Shown piece by piece: positions 18,795 to 27,119 of a stretch of 64,000 bases of DNA. The stretch is from Alphaproteobacteria bacterium. GTDB lineage: Bacteria; Pseudomonadota; Alphaproteobacteria; M2410. The translations under genes and the position numbers were made by a program. How positions within the stretch are numbered: position 1 is the stretch's first letter; every line of letters begins with the position of its first letter. The notes under the pieces are model-generated. The model was given only the letters and a program-made list of their open reading frames with translations, had not been told where the DNA came from and made no database searches. The stretch covers positions 1 to 64,000 of the forward strand of contig JAUWTJ010000011.1 of NCBI GenBank assembly GCA_030614785.1. Reading direction: 5' to 3'.

Positions 18795-19205
18795 CTACGG
18801 AGTAACAGAAACACTCTTCACAAGTGCCACTATACGCTTGCGAATGGTCGGATCATCAATACTCACAAAAGCCTTGCAAAGATCGATGCCGCCAGGACTG
18901 CGGATAAACTCTTCGTATTTCTTCACAGTATCGTCTTTTGCACCTTCATAGGCCCCTGGAGCATCCAGAACGACCGCATCGGCACCTTCAAAAAAGGACT
19001 GAACCGTAACATTCAAAATTTCTGCTATCAGGTACAGACGGCTCGCGCCAATCCTGTTTGCACCCTTTTCATACTTCTGTACTTGCTGGAAAGTGATTCC
19101 CAGACGATTCGCGAGCTCGGTTTGACTCATACCTACAACAGCACGCCTCAACTTGACTTGCCCGCCGACATGAGCATCGATCGGATTTCGGACTAATTTT
19201 GTCAT
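18795..19205 (-). CDS. XRE-family transcriptional regulator, PraR-like
   Basis: This is a 136-residue DNA-binding protein. The Cro/C1-type helix-turn-helix spans about residues 10-65: VGGQVKLRRAVVGMSQTELANRLGITFQQVQKYEKGANRIGASRL. The form GITFQQVQKYEKGxNRxGASRL is characteristic of the rhizobial PraR group, which represses quorum-sensing and surface-attachment genes. The C-terminal part is helical and may mediate dimerisation. The track extends 34 codons upstream, but the ATG of MTKLVRNP has GGAGAAG before it. Inverted repeats upstream of the next gene could be operators. The target genes here are unknown. Confidence 0.87.
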   Translation of the reverse strand: MTKLVRNPIDAHVGGQVKLRRAVVGMSQTELANRLGITFQQVQKYEKGANRIGASRLYLIAEILNVTVQSFFEGADAVVLDAPGAYEGAKDDTVKKYEEFIRSPGGIDLCKAFVSIDDPTIRKRIVALVKSVSVTP

Positions 19206-19375
19206 TCTTTTTACTTCTCCCTTCAATCGCCGCAATAAACCAATACGGTTGATTAGCGACGAGTCACTGTGCCATCTAACGATTATGGCTTCAACTGGTT
19301 TACTCACCTCAAAGGTGGATAGAAAAACTTTTACAACACTCTGTTTAGTGTATCAACCACAATGATGTTGCTGGA

Positions 19376-19402
19376 TTGCATTATATCCAAATTGTAATGC
19401 AA
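19376..19402. repeat. Inverted repeat TTGCATTA-N11-TAATGCAA
   Basis: Perfect eight-base arms lie in the 304-bp gap between the PraR-like gene and the Hpt gene. Outside it, CTGTTTA (19341-19347) and TAAACAG (19428-19434) are also complementary. These are operator candidates for the adjacent HTH regulator; binding is not shown. Confidence 0.5.
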
Positions 19403-19458
19403 CGCAGGGGATATTTCTGAAATACGGTAAACAGAAAACTTCGAAGTTCTCCAATATC

Positions 19459-19489
19459 CCTGCGGTACACCTGTATTGTGGGCCGCAGG
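19459..19489. repeat. Inverted repeat CCTGCGG-N17-CCGCAGG before the Hpt gene
   Basis: Perfect seven-base arms end 20 bases before the ATG at 19510. If transcribed, the hairpin would lie in the 5' leader and its 3' arm touches the AGGAAAG sequence, so it might affect translation; it could equally be an operator. Confidence 0.4.
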
Positions 19490-19509
19490 AAAGTTAATTC
19501 AGGTGTTTG

Positions 19510-19851
19510 ATGACCAGATCGATTAACCACGAAACTTTGTCAGAAATGACTGACAGCATCGGAACCAGCTCTGTGGCACGCATTATCAAGGTCTTTCTTG
19601 ATGAACTTGATTCCCAAATTGTCGATATCTGCTCTCATCTTGCGGCGGATCAACTTGACCAGGTCGAGAATTTGGCTCACTCACTGAAGAGCACCACCGC
19701 AACCTTTGGCGCCACCGACCTCAATATGATTGCTGAAAAACTTGAGCAGGCCGCCCGAAACGAAAATCGCAATACCCTTGTCCCTCTCGTCGAGAGTTTG
19801 CGACAATGCGCTCAGGAGACCAAACCTCTTTTTACATCGTATACTGAATAA
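19510..19851 (+). CDS. Stand-alone histidine phosphotransfer (Hpt) protein
   Basis: This is a 113-residue all-helical protein with the Hpt signature NLAHSLKSTTATFGA, in which His57 is the phosphoacceptor and the Lys and Gly that follow are conserved. It would shuttle phosphate between hybrid kinases and response regulators in a multistep phosphorelay. No kinase or regulator is adjacent; a histidine kinase is encoded about 5 kb downstream and a receiver protein at 53.8 kb. The ATG is preferred over the TTG directly before it. It is distinct from ChpT, which has a degenerate kinase domain. Confidence 0.84.
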   Translation: MTRSINHETLSEMTDSIGTSSVARIIKVFLDELDSQIVDICSHLAADQLDQVENLAHSLKSTTATFGATDLNMIAEKLEQAARNENRNTLVPLVESLRQCAQETKPLFTSYTE

Positions 19852-19908
19852 TAAGGCACCCCTTTGCACCCTCCCCCCTTCAAATTCCTTACCCCGTCGT
19901 CTTTTGAC

Positions 19909-20547
19909 ATGACCGACGTCTCTATAAAAAAGAGCGAGACGGTTTATGAAGGCTATGCAGCGGTCAAGCGGTTGACCCTGCAACATGGCTTATTCGAAGG
20001 TGGCACGTCGGCCCCAATGACACGTGAAGTTTTTGTGTCCGGTGATGCAGTGGTGGTCATCCCCTATGATGTTCGACAACAAACTGTATTGCTCATTGAG
20101 CAATTTCGCGTGGCACCGCTACACCGCGGTGAACACCCGTGGATTTTCGAAGGCATCGCAGGGCGCATTGATGCGAACGAAATTGCCGAGGACGTCGCCA
20201 GGCGTGAAGCGATTGAAGAGGCCGGCTGCGCCCTTGATATTATGGAGAGGATTGGCGGGTTTTATCAGTCTCCGGGCATCTTTGCAGAGCATATAACCTA
20301 TTATTGCGCCCCGGCGGATCTTTCCCGTGCGGGTGGGATCTTCGGTCTTGATAATGAAAACGAGGATATTCGGGCCGTGGTTGTTCCACTCACCGAAGCG
20401 CTGGCGGCGGTTGACGACAACCGCATCGTCTCGGCACCCACCGCGCTGGCCCTTCTGTGGATTGCCCGCAACACGGAACGCCTGACCCGGCAATGGCTCG
20501 ACAGTAACCAGAGCGAACCTGACGCCAATCACACTTCCGTCACTTGA
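19909..20547 (+). CDS. Nudix hydrolase, ADP-ribose pyrophosphatase type
   Basis: This is a 212-residue hydrolase. The complete Nudix box GRIDANEIAEDVARREAIEEAG (G-x5-E-x7-RE-x2-EE-x-G) lies at about residues 86-107. The following YQSPGIFAEHITYYCAP is typical of the NudF/ADP-ribose pyrophosphatase branch, which splits ADP-ribose to AMP and ribose 5-phosphate with magnesium. The upstream VLLIEQFRVAPLHRGEHPWIFE contains the usual substrate-side arginine. The track start lies 15 codons earlier within a poorly coding stretch; ATG 19909 is preferred. A related nucleotide sugar could be the substrate instead. Confidence 0.87.
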   Translation: MTDVSIKKSETVYEGYAAVKRLTLQHGLFEGGTSAPMTREVFVSGDAVVVIPYDVRQQTVLLIEQFRVAPLHRGEHPWIFEGIAGRIDANEIAEDVARREAIEEAGCALDIMERIGGFYQSPGIFAEHITYYCAPADLSRAGGIFGLDNENEDIRAVVVPLTEALAAVDDNRIVSAPTALALLWIARNTERLTRQWLDSNQSEPDANHTSVT

Positions 20548-20610
20548 AGTGCCGCGCCTGGCGCTTTAGGTTCCAAATAACAACGCATTCTACACGACAG
20601 GACACCCACA

Positions 20611-21609
20611 ATGGACTTCTGCCCTTCCATGGAAGCCGCTATCGGCAATACACCCCTCATCAAGCTCAGACATGCCTCCGATGAGACCGGGTGCCTGATC
20701 CTCGGTAAGGCGGAATTTATGAACCCGGGGCAGTCGATCAAGGACCGCGCTGCGCTCTACATCATCCGCGATGCAATCGAGCGCGGGACGCTCAAACCCG
20801 GCGGCACCATCGTCGAAGGAACGGCAGGCAACACAGGGATCGGACTTGCCCTGGTGGCCAACTCGATGGGCTACAAGACTGTTATTGTCATTCCCGAAAC
20901 CCAGACCGAGGAAAAAAAGGACATGCTGCGGCTTGCCGGTGCCGATCTCAGGCAGGTGCCAGCGCTTCCCTACAAAGATCCCAAAAACTATGTGAAGTAT
21001 TCAGGGCGTCTGGCTGAAGAGTTGAACGAGACCCTTCCAAATGGCGCGATCTGGGCCAACCAGTTTGACAATGTTGCCAACCGGCTTGCCCACTATGAGG
21101 GGACGGGACCGGAAATCTGGGAGCAGACCGACGGCAAGGTCGATGGCTTTATATGCGCTGTAGGATCCGGAGGTACACTGGGCGGCGTCTCCATGGCGCT
21201 GAAAGAACGCAATGAAGCCATCCAGATTGGCCTTGCTGATCCGATGGGAGCCGCCTTGTACAATTATTACGCTCACGGTGAGCTCAAGTCAGAAGGATCC
21301 TCGATCTCCGAAGGCATTGGTCAGGGCCGGATTACAGCAAACCTTGAAGACGTGATCGTTGATCGGCAATACCAGATCCCTGACGCAGAAGCGCTACCGG
21401 TTGTCTTTGATCTCCTGGAGCACGAGGGGCTTTGCCTTGGCAGCTCATCCGGGATTAACGTGGCCGGTGCCATGCGCATGGCAAAAGACATGGGGCCGGG
21501 CCACACCATCGTGACTGTTCTGGCGGACTATGCTACACGCTATCAAAGTAAATTGTTTAACCCCGCATTCCTCAGGGAGCTTGGCCTGCCAACCCCTGGA
21601 TGGCTCTAA
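20611..21609 (+). CDS. cysK: Cysteine synthase (O-acetylserine sulfhydrylase)
   Basis: This 332-residue fold-type II PLP enzyme makes cysteine from O-acetylserine and sulfide. The PLP lysine lies in NPGQSIKDRAALYII (about residue 44). The phosphate-binding loops are EGTAGNTGIGLALVA and CAVGSGGTLGGV, and GSSSGINVAGA lies near the end. The substrate loop reads EGTAGNTG rather than EPTSGNTG, a variant found in a distinct proteobacterial branch, so a slightly different acceptor is possible. The sulfurtransferase gene follows 25 bp later, giving a small sulfur-metabolism operon. Confidence 0.92.
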   Translation: MDFCPSMEAAIGNTPLIKLRHASDETGCLILGKAEFMNPGQSIKDRAALYIIRDAIERGTLKPGGTIVEGTAGNTGIGLALVANSMGYKTVIVIPETQTEEKKDMLRLAGADLRQVPALPYKDPKNYVKYSGRLAEELNETLPNGAIWANQFDNVANRLAHYEGTGPEIWEQTDGKVDGFICAVGSGGTLGGVSMALKERNEAIQIGLADPMGAALYNYYAHGELKSEGSSISEGIGQGRITANLEDVIVDRQYQIPDAEALPVVFDLLEHEGLCLGSSSGINVAGAMRMAKDMGPGHTIVTVLADYATRYQSKLFNPAFLRELGLPTPGWL

Positions 21610-21634
21610 ACGCATATCAGAAGAGACGCACTGC

Positions 21635-22483
21635 ATGCCCCATTCCGACCCTACACTCCTCGTCAGCACAGACTGGCTCGCGGCACATCTTGAGGCGCCT
21701 GATGTGCGCGTCATTGATGCCTCATGGTACCTGCCGCAAATGGAGCGCGACGCCAAAGCCGAGTATCAGGCCGAACATATCCCGGGGACAGTCTTCTTCG
21801 ACATCGATGAAATCTGTGATCTGGATGTTGATGCGCCGCACATGCTGCCGCGCCCGGAAAAATTCGCCAGCCGGATGCGAAAGCTGGGTATTGGTGATGG
21901 TAACCGCGTCATTATCTATGACGGTGCAGGCATCTTTAGTGCTGCGCGCGTTTGGTGGATGTTCCGTGCAATGGGCCACGAAGACGTGGCGGTTCTCGAT
22001 GGAGGCCTTCCAAAATGGAAAGCCGAAAACCGGCCAATTAGTGATATGGCGCCAGTGCCGCGAGAACGTCATTATACGGCGCGGCTCAACAATCTTGTTG
22101 TACGCGACCTTGGGCAGATGCTGCGTAACACGGAGGCGCGCCGCGAACAGGTTATTGATACCCGCGCACCGGGCCGGTTTGACGGCAGCGACCCTGAGCC
22201 AAGACCCGGGATGCGCAGTGGCCATATTCCCGGCGCGATCAGCCTGCCGTTTATGACCCTTCTTAATGAAGACATGACCATGAAGTCACGCCGCGACCTC
22301 GAGGCGATATTTGAATCAGCCGGTATTGATGCCAGCACTCCCAAAGTCACATCCTGTGGATCTGGCATCACGGCTGCAGTTCTGTTTCTCGGACTGACCA
22401 TTGCCGGCCACCGCCATGTCTCGCTTTATGATGGCTCCTGGTCAGAATGGGGTTCCCGAGACGATACTCCTGTTGAAACCTGA
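21635..22483 (+). CDS. sseA: Thiosulfate/3-mercaptopyruvate sulfurtransferase
   Basis: This is a 282-residue tandem rhodanese. The inactive N-terminal domain runs from about residue 8 (LVSTDWLAAHLEAPDVRVIDASWYLP). The catalytic C-terminal domain ends in SCGSGITAAVLFLGL with the sulfur-accepting Cys241. The CGSG(I/V)T loop is typical of 3-mercaptopyruvate sulfurtransferases rather than thiosulfate rhodaneses (CRxGx[RT]). SGHIPGAISLPFMTLL is the usual domain motif. The track begins 35 codons upstream inside cysK; ATG 21635 with AGAAGAGACG upstream is chosen. It is probably cotranscribed with cysK and the GNAT gene. Confidence 0.91.
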   Translation: MPHSDPTLLVSTDWLAAHLEAPDVRVIDASWYLPQMERDAKAEYQAEHIPGTVFFDIDEICDLDVDAPHMLPRPEKFASRMRKLGIGDGNRVIIYDGAGIFSAARVWWMFRAMGHEDVAVLDGGLPKWKAENRPISDMAPVPRERHYTARLNNLVVRDLGQMLRNTEARREQVIDTRAPGRFDGSDPEPRPGMRSGHIPGAISLPFMTLLNEDMTMKSRRDLEAIFESAGIDASTPKVTSCGSGITAAVLFLGLTIAGHRHVSLYDGSWSEWGSRDDTPVET

Positions 22484-22498
22484 TTGCGGAGTACTACG

Positions 22499-23056
22499 TT
22501 GGGCGTCAGCACACCGGTAACAATTACTTATCTGGAGATGACAGAGGAGCCCTTGCTCACAGTTCATCCGCCGGCCAATTCCGGCCAGCTGGGCTTGATC
22601 CGCGCGATCGACATGCCGGTCGCCTATTACCGCTATCTGTTTGACCAGGTCGGTCGGCCATGGAAATGGTTCAGCCGAACTCTCATGAGCGATGAGGCGC
22701 TTGCGGCTATCATTCATGATGATGCTGTAGAGGTTTTTGTTCTTTACCTCGACGGGTCGCCGGCGGGATATTTCGAACTCGATTTTCGCTCCAGCCCCGA
22801 CGTCGAGATTCTTTTTATTGGTCTTACCGAAAATTACACCGGTAAAGGCCTCGGAAAGTTCCTGCTGGCCAACGCCATACAAAGAGCCTGGCAAGGACAG
22901 GATGAGCGAAAGGGCGGCGGGCAAAAGACAACGCGGGTCCATCTGCAGACCTGCACCCTGGATCATCCACGCGCCCTCCGGCTTTACCAGAAAATGGGGT
23001 TTGCACCGTTTTCCCAGGAAAAAACGGTTCTGGATATCCCGGAGCATTTTCTCTGA
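22499..23056 (+). CDS. GNAT-family N-acetyltransferase
   Basis: This is an approximately 186-residue acetyltransferase. The acetyl-CoA site shows in IGLTENYTGKGLGKFLLANAIQRAW (motif A, with the G-x-G-x-G variant GKGLGK) and in HPRALRLYQKMGFAPFSQE (motif B). No ATG begins the reading frame. A TTG at 22499 with GGAG eight bases upstream is the best candidate, and an internal ATG at 22538 is the alternative. It starts within 20 bp of the sulfurtransferase stop and so belongs to the cysK-sseA unit. The substrate is not predictable. Confidence 0.83.
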   Translation: MGVSTPVTITYLEMTEEPLLTVHPPANSGQLGLIRAIDMPVAYYRYLFDQVGRPWKWFSRTLMSDEALAAIIHDDAVEVFVLYLDGSPAGYFELDFRSSPDVEILFIGLTENYTGKGLGKFLLANAIQRAWQGQDERKGGGQKTTRVHLQTCTLDHPRALRLYQKMGFAPFSQEKTVLDIPEHFL

Positions 23057-23147
23057 AACGTGGCGGATGGTTTTGAGCCACCCCGGTTTTCCACACAGCA
23101 AAAATCCCTGATGAACATGTTCTGGCCGCCGCATCTGTCGATGCGCC

Positions 23148-23197
23148 ATAACCGTGATGGCAAGCCGGTAACATAACCGTGATGACAAGCCGTTAAA
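23148..23197. repeat. Tandem duplication of a 25-bp unit upstream of the dehalogenase-like gene
   Basis: Two adjacent 25-bp copies beginning ATAACCGTGATG differ at three positions (22 of 25 identical). They end about 98 bp before the ATG at 23295. Possibilities are a repeated binding site or a neutral slippage product. Confidence 0.7.
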
Positions 23198-23294
23198 TCT
23201 GTGACGAACGAGCGATTGACGGATCAGCTCCTGTCCAACACGGTGTGTGCAATCGACTATCAGCTGCGAATTTACCCCAATCCGGAGATCTCGT

Positions 23295-24284
23295 ATGAAT
23301 TTTCTTGCACCGCTCGCCCTTGTCCTCGCACTGTTTGCACTGCCCGGGGCCGCCCTGGCTCAATCCGCACCCGACCCGCGCGCCGGAGTTTTCTCGACAG
23401 AGCAAGCCTATCCATCCAAATTCGCCGAGGTGGATGGCGTCCAGATGCACTACGTCGAGGGCGGTAATTCCAAAGGCCAGGTCTTTCTTTTCCTGCATGG
23501 TAATCCAACCTCGTCCTACCTGTGGCGCAATGTGATGCCACATGTGGAGCCTTTTGGCCGAGTTATCGCCGTCGACCTGATCGGGTTTGGCAAGTCAGAC
23601 AAACCGGATAGCGACTACACGTTTCAGGACCACAGCAAATACGTCGACGGGTTTATCAAGACACTGGACCTGAAAGATATCGTGCTGGTGATCCACGATT
23701 GGGGGTCCATGCTGGGCTTTGACTATGCCCGGCGCCATACCGGCAACGTGAAAGGCATTGCATTCATGGAGGCACTGGTCCCGCCAGCCTTCCCTGCGCC
23801 GAGCTATGAGGCCATGGGTCCGATCGGCGATATATTTCGTCAATGGCGCGATCCTGAAACCGGCCCCGCCCTCCTCATTGACCAAAACATGTTCATCGAG
23901 GAGATACTTCTCAAGGGAGCACTGACCCGCGAGTTGACGGAAGCTGAAAAGGACGCCTACAGGGCGCCCTTTCTTGACCCGGAAAGCCGTAAGCCTATCT
24001 ATGTCTGGCCAAATGAATTGCCAATCGAAGGTAAGCCTGCGCGCAATGTGGAAGCCGTCTTAAAAGTCGGTGAATGGTTGCAAACATCCCAAACACCAAA
24101 ACTTCTCCTCTACGCCCGGCCAGGCGCAATCGTCTCCCCCGAGTCCGCCGCCTGGATACGTGCCAACTACAAAAACATCGAGACAGTGTTCGTTGGCTAT
24201 GGCTCGCACTACATTCAGGAAGATAATCCCGAGGTGATTGGCCGCAATATAGCAGACTGGTATGATCGGACGTTTGCAGAATAG
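23295..24284 (+). CDS. Exported haloalkane dehalogenase-like alpha/beta hydrolase
   Basis: This is a 329-residue protein. A cleavable signal peptide (about residues 1-23, FLAPLALVLALFALPGAALA then Q) precedes a hydrolase domain of the HLD-II type. HGNPTSSYLWRNV carries the oxyanion/halide Asn. Asp135 in VIHDWGSMLGFDYARRH is the nucleophile followed by the halide-binding Trp. Glu159 in FMEALVPP is the catalytic acid, and His305 lies in SHYIQEDNPEVIG. These would hydrolyse a carbon-halogen bond to an alcohol. Most characterised members lack an export signal. GGAG stands seven bases before the chosen ATG; the track start is 16 codons earlier. Confidence 0.86.
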   Translation: MNFLAPLALVLALFALPGAALAQSAPDPRAGVFSTEQAYPSKFAEVDGVQMHYVEGGNSKGQVFLFLHGNPTSSYLWRNVMPHVEPFGRVIAVDLIGFGKSDKPDSDYTFQDHSKYVDGFIKTLDLKDIVLVIHDWGSMLGFDYARRHTGNVKGIAFMEALVPPAFPAPSYEAMGPIGDIFRQWRDPETGPALLIDQNMFIEEILLKGALTRELTEAEKDAYRAPFLDPESRKPIYVWPNELPIEGKPARNVEAVLKVGEWLQTSQTPKLLLYARPGAIVSPESAAWIRANYKNIETVFVGYGSHYIQEDNPEVIGRNIADWYDRTFAE

Positions 24285-24416
24285 AATACGTCTCTGCCGT
24301 CCAATTCTGAAACAGCGAAACCTTTTTCTATGGAAATCTATTTCCTCTCTCGCCTCACTTAATCGAACCAGGTTTTTGTAAAATGCCCTGCCCGGCACGA
24401 CACCGCAAGCTTCTGT

Positions 24417-25826
24417 TCAGGTCGCTGGCGAGATGTGCTCCGCACTGTCATGTCTGAGCCGACTGGCCGGAAAGATCAGGGTCATGCGAGTGCCCTGCCC
24501 CGGCTGACTGTGTATCTCAAGCGACCCTTCGTGCCGCTCGATCTGGTTGGCGACAATCGCAAGCCCCAAACCTGTTCCTGCATGCTGGCGGGTCGACGTG
24601 CCATCGACCTGATAGAACGGCTGCGTCAGATGCGGAATGTCGTTTGCGGCGATGCCGATCCCCTTGTCCTCCACTTCAATGATGAGCTGGCCAGCCAGCC
24701 GCACCTGCGCCCGCAGCAATACTTGCGTTTTTGGATCGGAAAATTTCAAGGCATTGGAAAGAAGATTGACAATCATCTGGGTCACAGCCCGGGCATCGGC
24801 AAAGAGTTTGGGCAAGTCCGGATCATCGGTCATGACAATCCGGTCATTCCCGGTGCCAAAATCAGGTCCGGAACAGATTTGCGCGCAATCCCTCATCACA
24901 GATACCACGTCAATGTCCTGCTCTTCCAGACTGGCCTGGTCGGTTTCCAGTCTCGACAGATCAAGAAAATCATTCACAAGTGACAGAAGGTGTTGACCGC
25001 TGGAGTTTATCACGCCGACGAGTTTGTCATCCCGCCCCGCTTCACCGGCCGTGTCTATTCGTTGCATCAGGACTTCTGTCAGACCGATGATCCCGTTGAG
25101 CGGTGTCCGGAATTCATGGCTCATCCTTGCCAGAAACTGGCTTTTGGCGGCATTGGCTTCATCGGCCTCTACGCGCCCCCTTTCTGCAACCTGGGCTGCT
25201 TGCGCCAGGACTGTACGGTTGCGGCTGAGTTGCTCATTGCGGACTCGCTCTGCAACGTAGTGGTCCCGGAATTCACCGACTCCGAAGATGAGCAGGACCA
25301 TCGCTGGCTGGATCAGGAGCAAAATATAGAGCGGGTCCATCAGGGTCCCTGAGCCTGGTGGTACGGCCTTGTCAAAGGCGACCAACAGCCCGACAAAAAG
25401 ATAAAGCGTCGTAACACTGGTCCAGCAAAGGATTTTTGCCGCTGTTGTTCTCACGACTGCGACGGCAAAAAGGTACAGGATCGATGTCCAGGAAAGAAAT
25501 ATGAAGGCCCGCGCGTAATCCGCAGTGAGTAAAAGCGCCCATGCGGTGTTTGCCAGAATGAAGAACGTCCCATACCCGGTGAAGATCAGTCCCAGAGTTT
25601 GGATCCTTGGTGCATCTACCATTTGCAGCGCCGCGACAACCGCCAGCGAGATGATCATCATCGGGGGAATGGTCAGCCACTCGATCGGTGTAAGCATGCC
25701 TGCGAAACCGGCGAACACCATGGCATAGAGACATCCGGCAAGGCAGAGGATCCCCGCCACCTGCAACGACCTGCGGGCGAACCGATGGGACCGGTCGGCC
25801 ACGCTCCCGTCAGCAGGCATCTGCAT
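24417..25826 (-). CDS. Membrane sensor histidine kinase
   Basis: This 469-residue kinase has six or so predicted membrane helices in the first 185 residues and no recognisable extracytoplasmic sensor. A short coiled coil (about residues 192-230) leads into HisKA with phosphoacceptor His237 in [18 protein letters not shown]. The HATPase domain has an N box ([13 protein letters not shown]), G1 (VEDKGIGIA) and G2 (GTGLGLAIV). No receiver domain or partner regulator is adjacent, so it is an orphan kinase. It may read membrane state or a hydrophobic ligand, and could feed the stand-alone receiver or Hpt proteins in this window. Its start has GGAA upstream. Confidence 0.9.
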   Translation of the reverse strand: MQMPADGSVADRSHRFARRSLQVAGILCLAGCLYAMVFAGFAGMLTPIEWLTIPPMMIISLAVVAALQMVDAPRIQTLGLIFTGYGTFFILANTAWALLLTADYARAFIFLSWTSILYLFAVAVVRTTAAKILCWTSVTTLYLFVGLLVAFDKAVPPGSGTLMDPLYILLLIQPAMVLLIFGVGEFRDHYVAERVRNEQLSRNRTVLAQAAQVAERGRVEADEANAAKSQFLARMSHEFRTPLNGIIGLTEVLMQRIDTAGEAGRDDKLVGVINSSGQHLLSLVNDFLDLSRLETDQASLEEQDIDVVSVMRDCAQICSGPDFGTGNDRIVMTDDPDLPKLFADARAVTQMIVNLLSNALKFSDPKTQVLLRAQVRLAGQLIIEVEDKGIGIAANDIPHLTQPFYQVDGTSTRQHAGTGLGLAIVANQIERHEGSLEIHSQPGQGTRMTLIFPASRLRHDSAEHISPAT

Positions 25827-26017
25827 CGCCAGTTCCGGTGCCGGGTCGGACGGCCCCGCATGACTCTGTGGTTTCTCGTTCAGAAGACGCGCCTCCCCCT
25901 TCGGTCTGGCAGAATCGACTTTGTCTTCTTACACTTTTTTCCGTCTTCTTCCGCACATTAATAGAAGACCGGATACCCATAGCTGTGCCAGGCAATATCA
26001 ATTCAGTATTTGAAAGA

Positions 26018-26094
26018 TGGCACGCCCGACAGGACTCGAACCTGTGACCCTCGGTTTAGAAAACCGATGCTCTATCCAGCTGAGCTACGGGCGC
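26018..26094 (-). tRNA. tRNA-Arg (TCT)
   Basis: A 77-base cloverleaf on the minus strand. It begins GCGCCCGTAGCTCAGCTGG, has anticodon TCT within the CGGTTTTCTAAACCG arm, a T loop GGTTCGAGTCC, and an encoded CCA end. Confidence 0.96.
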
Positions 26095-26120
26095 TTAGGG
26101 GGCACACGTGTGTGTCCCTG

Positions 26121-26426
26121 CTAATGTGTCCAAAGACCAGTGCGGTCATAGCGGAAATTATCAGAATAAACCTTGGACTTGGTTGATCTGGCTTTGACCT
26201 CTTCGACACTATAGTCGAGGCCTCTGGCTTTGGCATAGTTTTCTGCTTCGGCGCGGGCGTCGAATTCGATGCAGACCTGGGCGTTCATGTCACCGCAGCT
26301 TGTCCAGCCCATGAGCGGATCCATCCTGCGCGCCTCGGCAGGATCAAAATCCAGCACCCAACGCTTTTCATTGCGCCGGCCTGATTGCATGGCATTTCTT
26401 GTCGGTTGGTAGATCCGTGCACGCAT
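26121..26426 (-). CDS. Complex I accessory subunit, NDUFS4-like (ETC complex I subunit region)
   Basis: This 101-residue protein is homologous to mitochondrial NDUFS4 (18-kDa subunit). It opens with MRARIYQPTRNAMQSGRR and carries KRWVLDFDPAEARRMDPLMGWTSCGDM, the family hallmark, and FDARAEAENYAKARGLDY, then ends in a basic, aromatic tail. In alphaproteobacteria this supernumerary subunit binds NADH:ubiquinone oxidoreductase near the electron-input module. The gene stands alone between tRNA-Arg and tRNA-Pro, away from any nuo operon, which is usual. The ATG has AGGAGAG eight bases upstream. A second accessory subunit (NDUFA12-like) is encoded at 53.2 kb. Confidence 0.9.
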   Translation of the reverse strand: MRARIYQPTRNAMQSGRRNEKRWVLDFDPAEARRMDPLMGWTSCGDMNAQVCIEFDARAEAENYAKARGLDYSVEEVKARSTKSKVYSDNFRYDRTGLWTH

Positions 26427-26527
26427 AAATCACTCTCCTGCCTTAATCGTCGGAAGGCCTTTATCTGGTTGGCCTGTGAGAGATTCCGGTACCCTGGCGT
26501 CGCTTTTGATGCCAGCCTCTCGCAAAA

Positions 26528-26604
26528 TGGTCGGGGTAGTAAGATTCGAACTTACGACCCCCTGTTCCCAAAACAGGTGCGCTACCAGGCTGCGCCATAC
26601 CCCG
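26528..26604 (-). tRNA. tRNA-Pro (TGG)
   Basis: A 77-base cloverleaf on the minus strand. It begins CGGGGTATGGCGCAGCCTGG, has anticodon TGG in the CTGTTTTGGGAACAG arm, a T arm GTAAGTTCGAATCTTAC, and an encoded CCA end. Confidence 0.96.
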
Positions 26605-26651
26605 CCAATTGCGAAGTGAGGGGATACACGAGTTCCCATAGAGTTACAAGA

Positions 26652-27095
26652 TTATTTCCTGAATAGCTTAAAGACCCCTGAAGCCCGCAAAACCACCTGA
26701 TTTCCGGTCTTTACCTCACCCTCGACAAAACAAACCGAGCGCGCCGCCCGGGTCACCCATGCGGTACCCTCGACCCATTCGCCGACCCTGACCATATGGA
26801 CGAAATCAGAGGTCATGCGGATGGTCACGGCGCGCCGCTGGGCTTGCCTGTAGACCGCCGTCGCCAGAACCCCGTCGCCAAAGGCCATAAGCATGCCGCC
26901 ATGGACAATCCCGTGGCCATTGCAGTGGCGCTGCGTCGCGCGAAAGCCGTGGGCAAAGTCGTCTTCGGTTATCTTGTGGAAATAAGGCCCGTTATGTGTG
27001 GTGAAGGGGCCGCGGCTGGTACTTAGCTTGAACCCTTCAGGCGCCCGGGCTGCCACCACCAGGTCTTGCCTGGCTGCCTCATCGTCAATGGTCAT
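26652..27095 (-). CDS. PaaI-type hotdog-fold thioesterase
   Basis: This is a 147-residue single-hotdog acyl-CoA thioesterase. The active-site region NGHGIVHGGMLMAFGDGVLA matches the PaaI/4HBT pattern (G-x-VHGG-x-x-x-x-x-D), with the Asp at the start of the following helix. The later strands contain RMTSDFVHMVRVGEWVEGTAWV. The substrate could be a phenylacetyl-type or medium-chain acyl-CoA; the sequence does not decide. It is followed 24 bp earlier on the chromosome by the DUF192 gene in the same direction. The AGGAA site eight bases before the ATG supports the start. Confidence 0.84.
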   Translation of the reverse strand: MTIDDEAARQDLVVAARAPEGFKLSTSRGPFTTHNGPYFHKITEDDFAHGFRATQRHCNGHGIVHGGMLMAFGDGVLATAVYRQAQRRAVTIRMTSDFVHMVRVGEWVEGTAWVTRAARSVCFVEGEVKTGNQVVLRASGVFKLFRK

Positions 27096-27119
27096 GTGAT
27101 CGTTCCTGGATACTGCACT

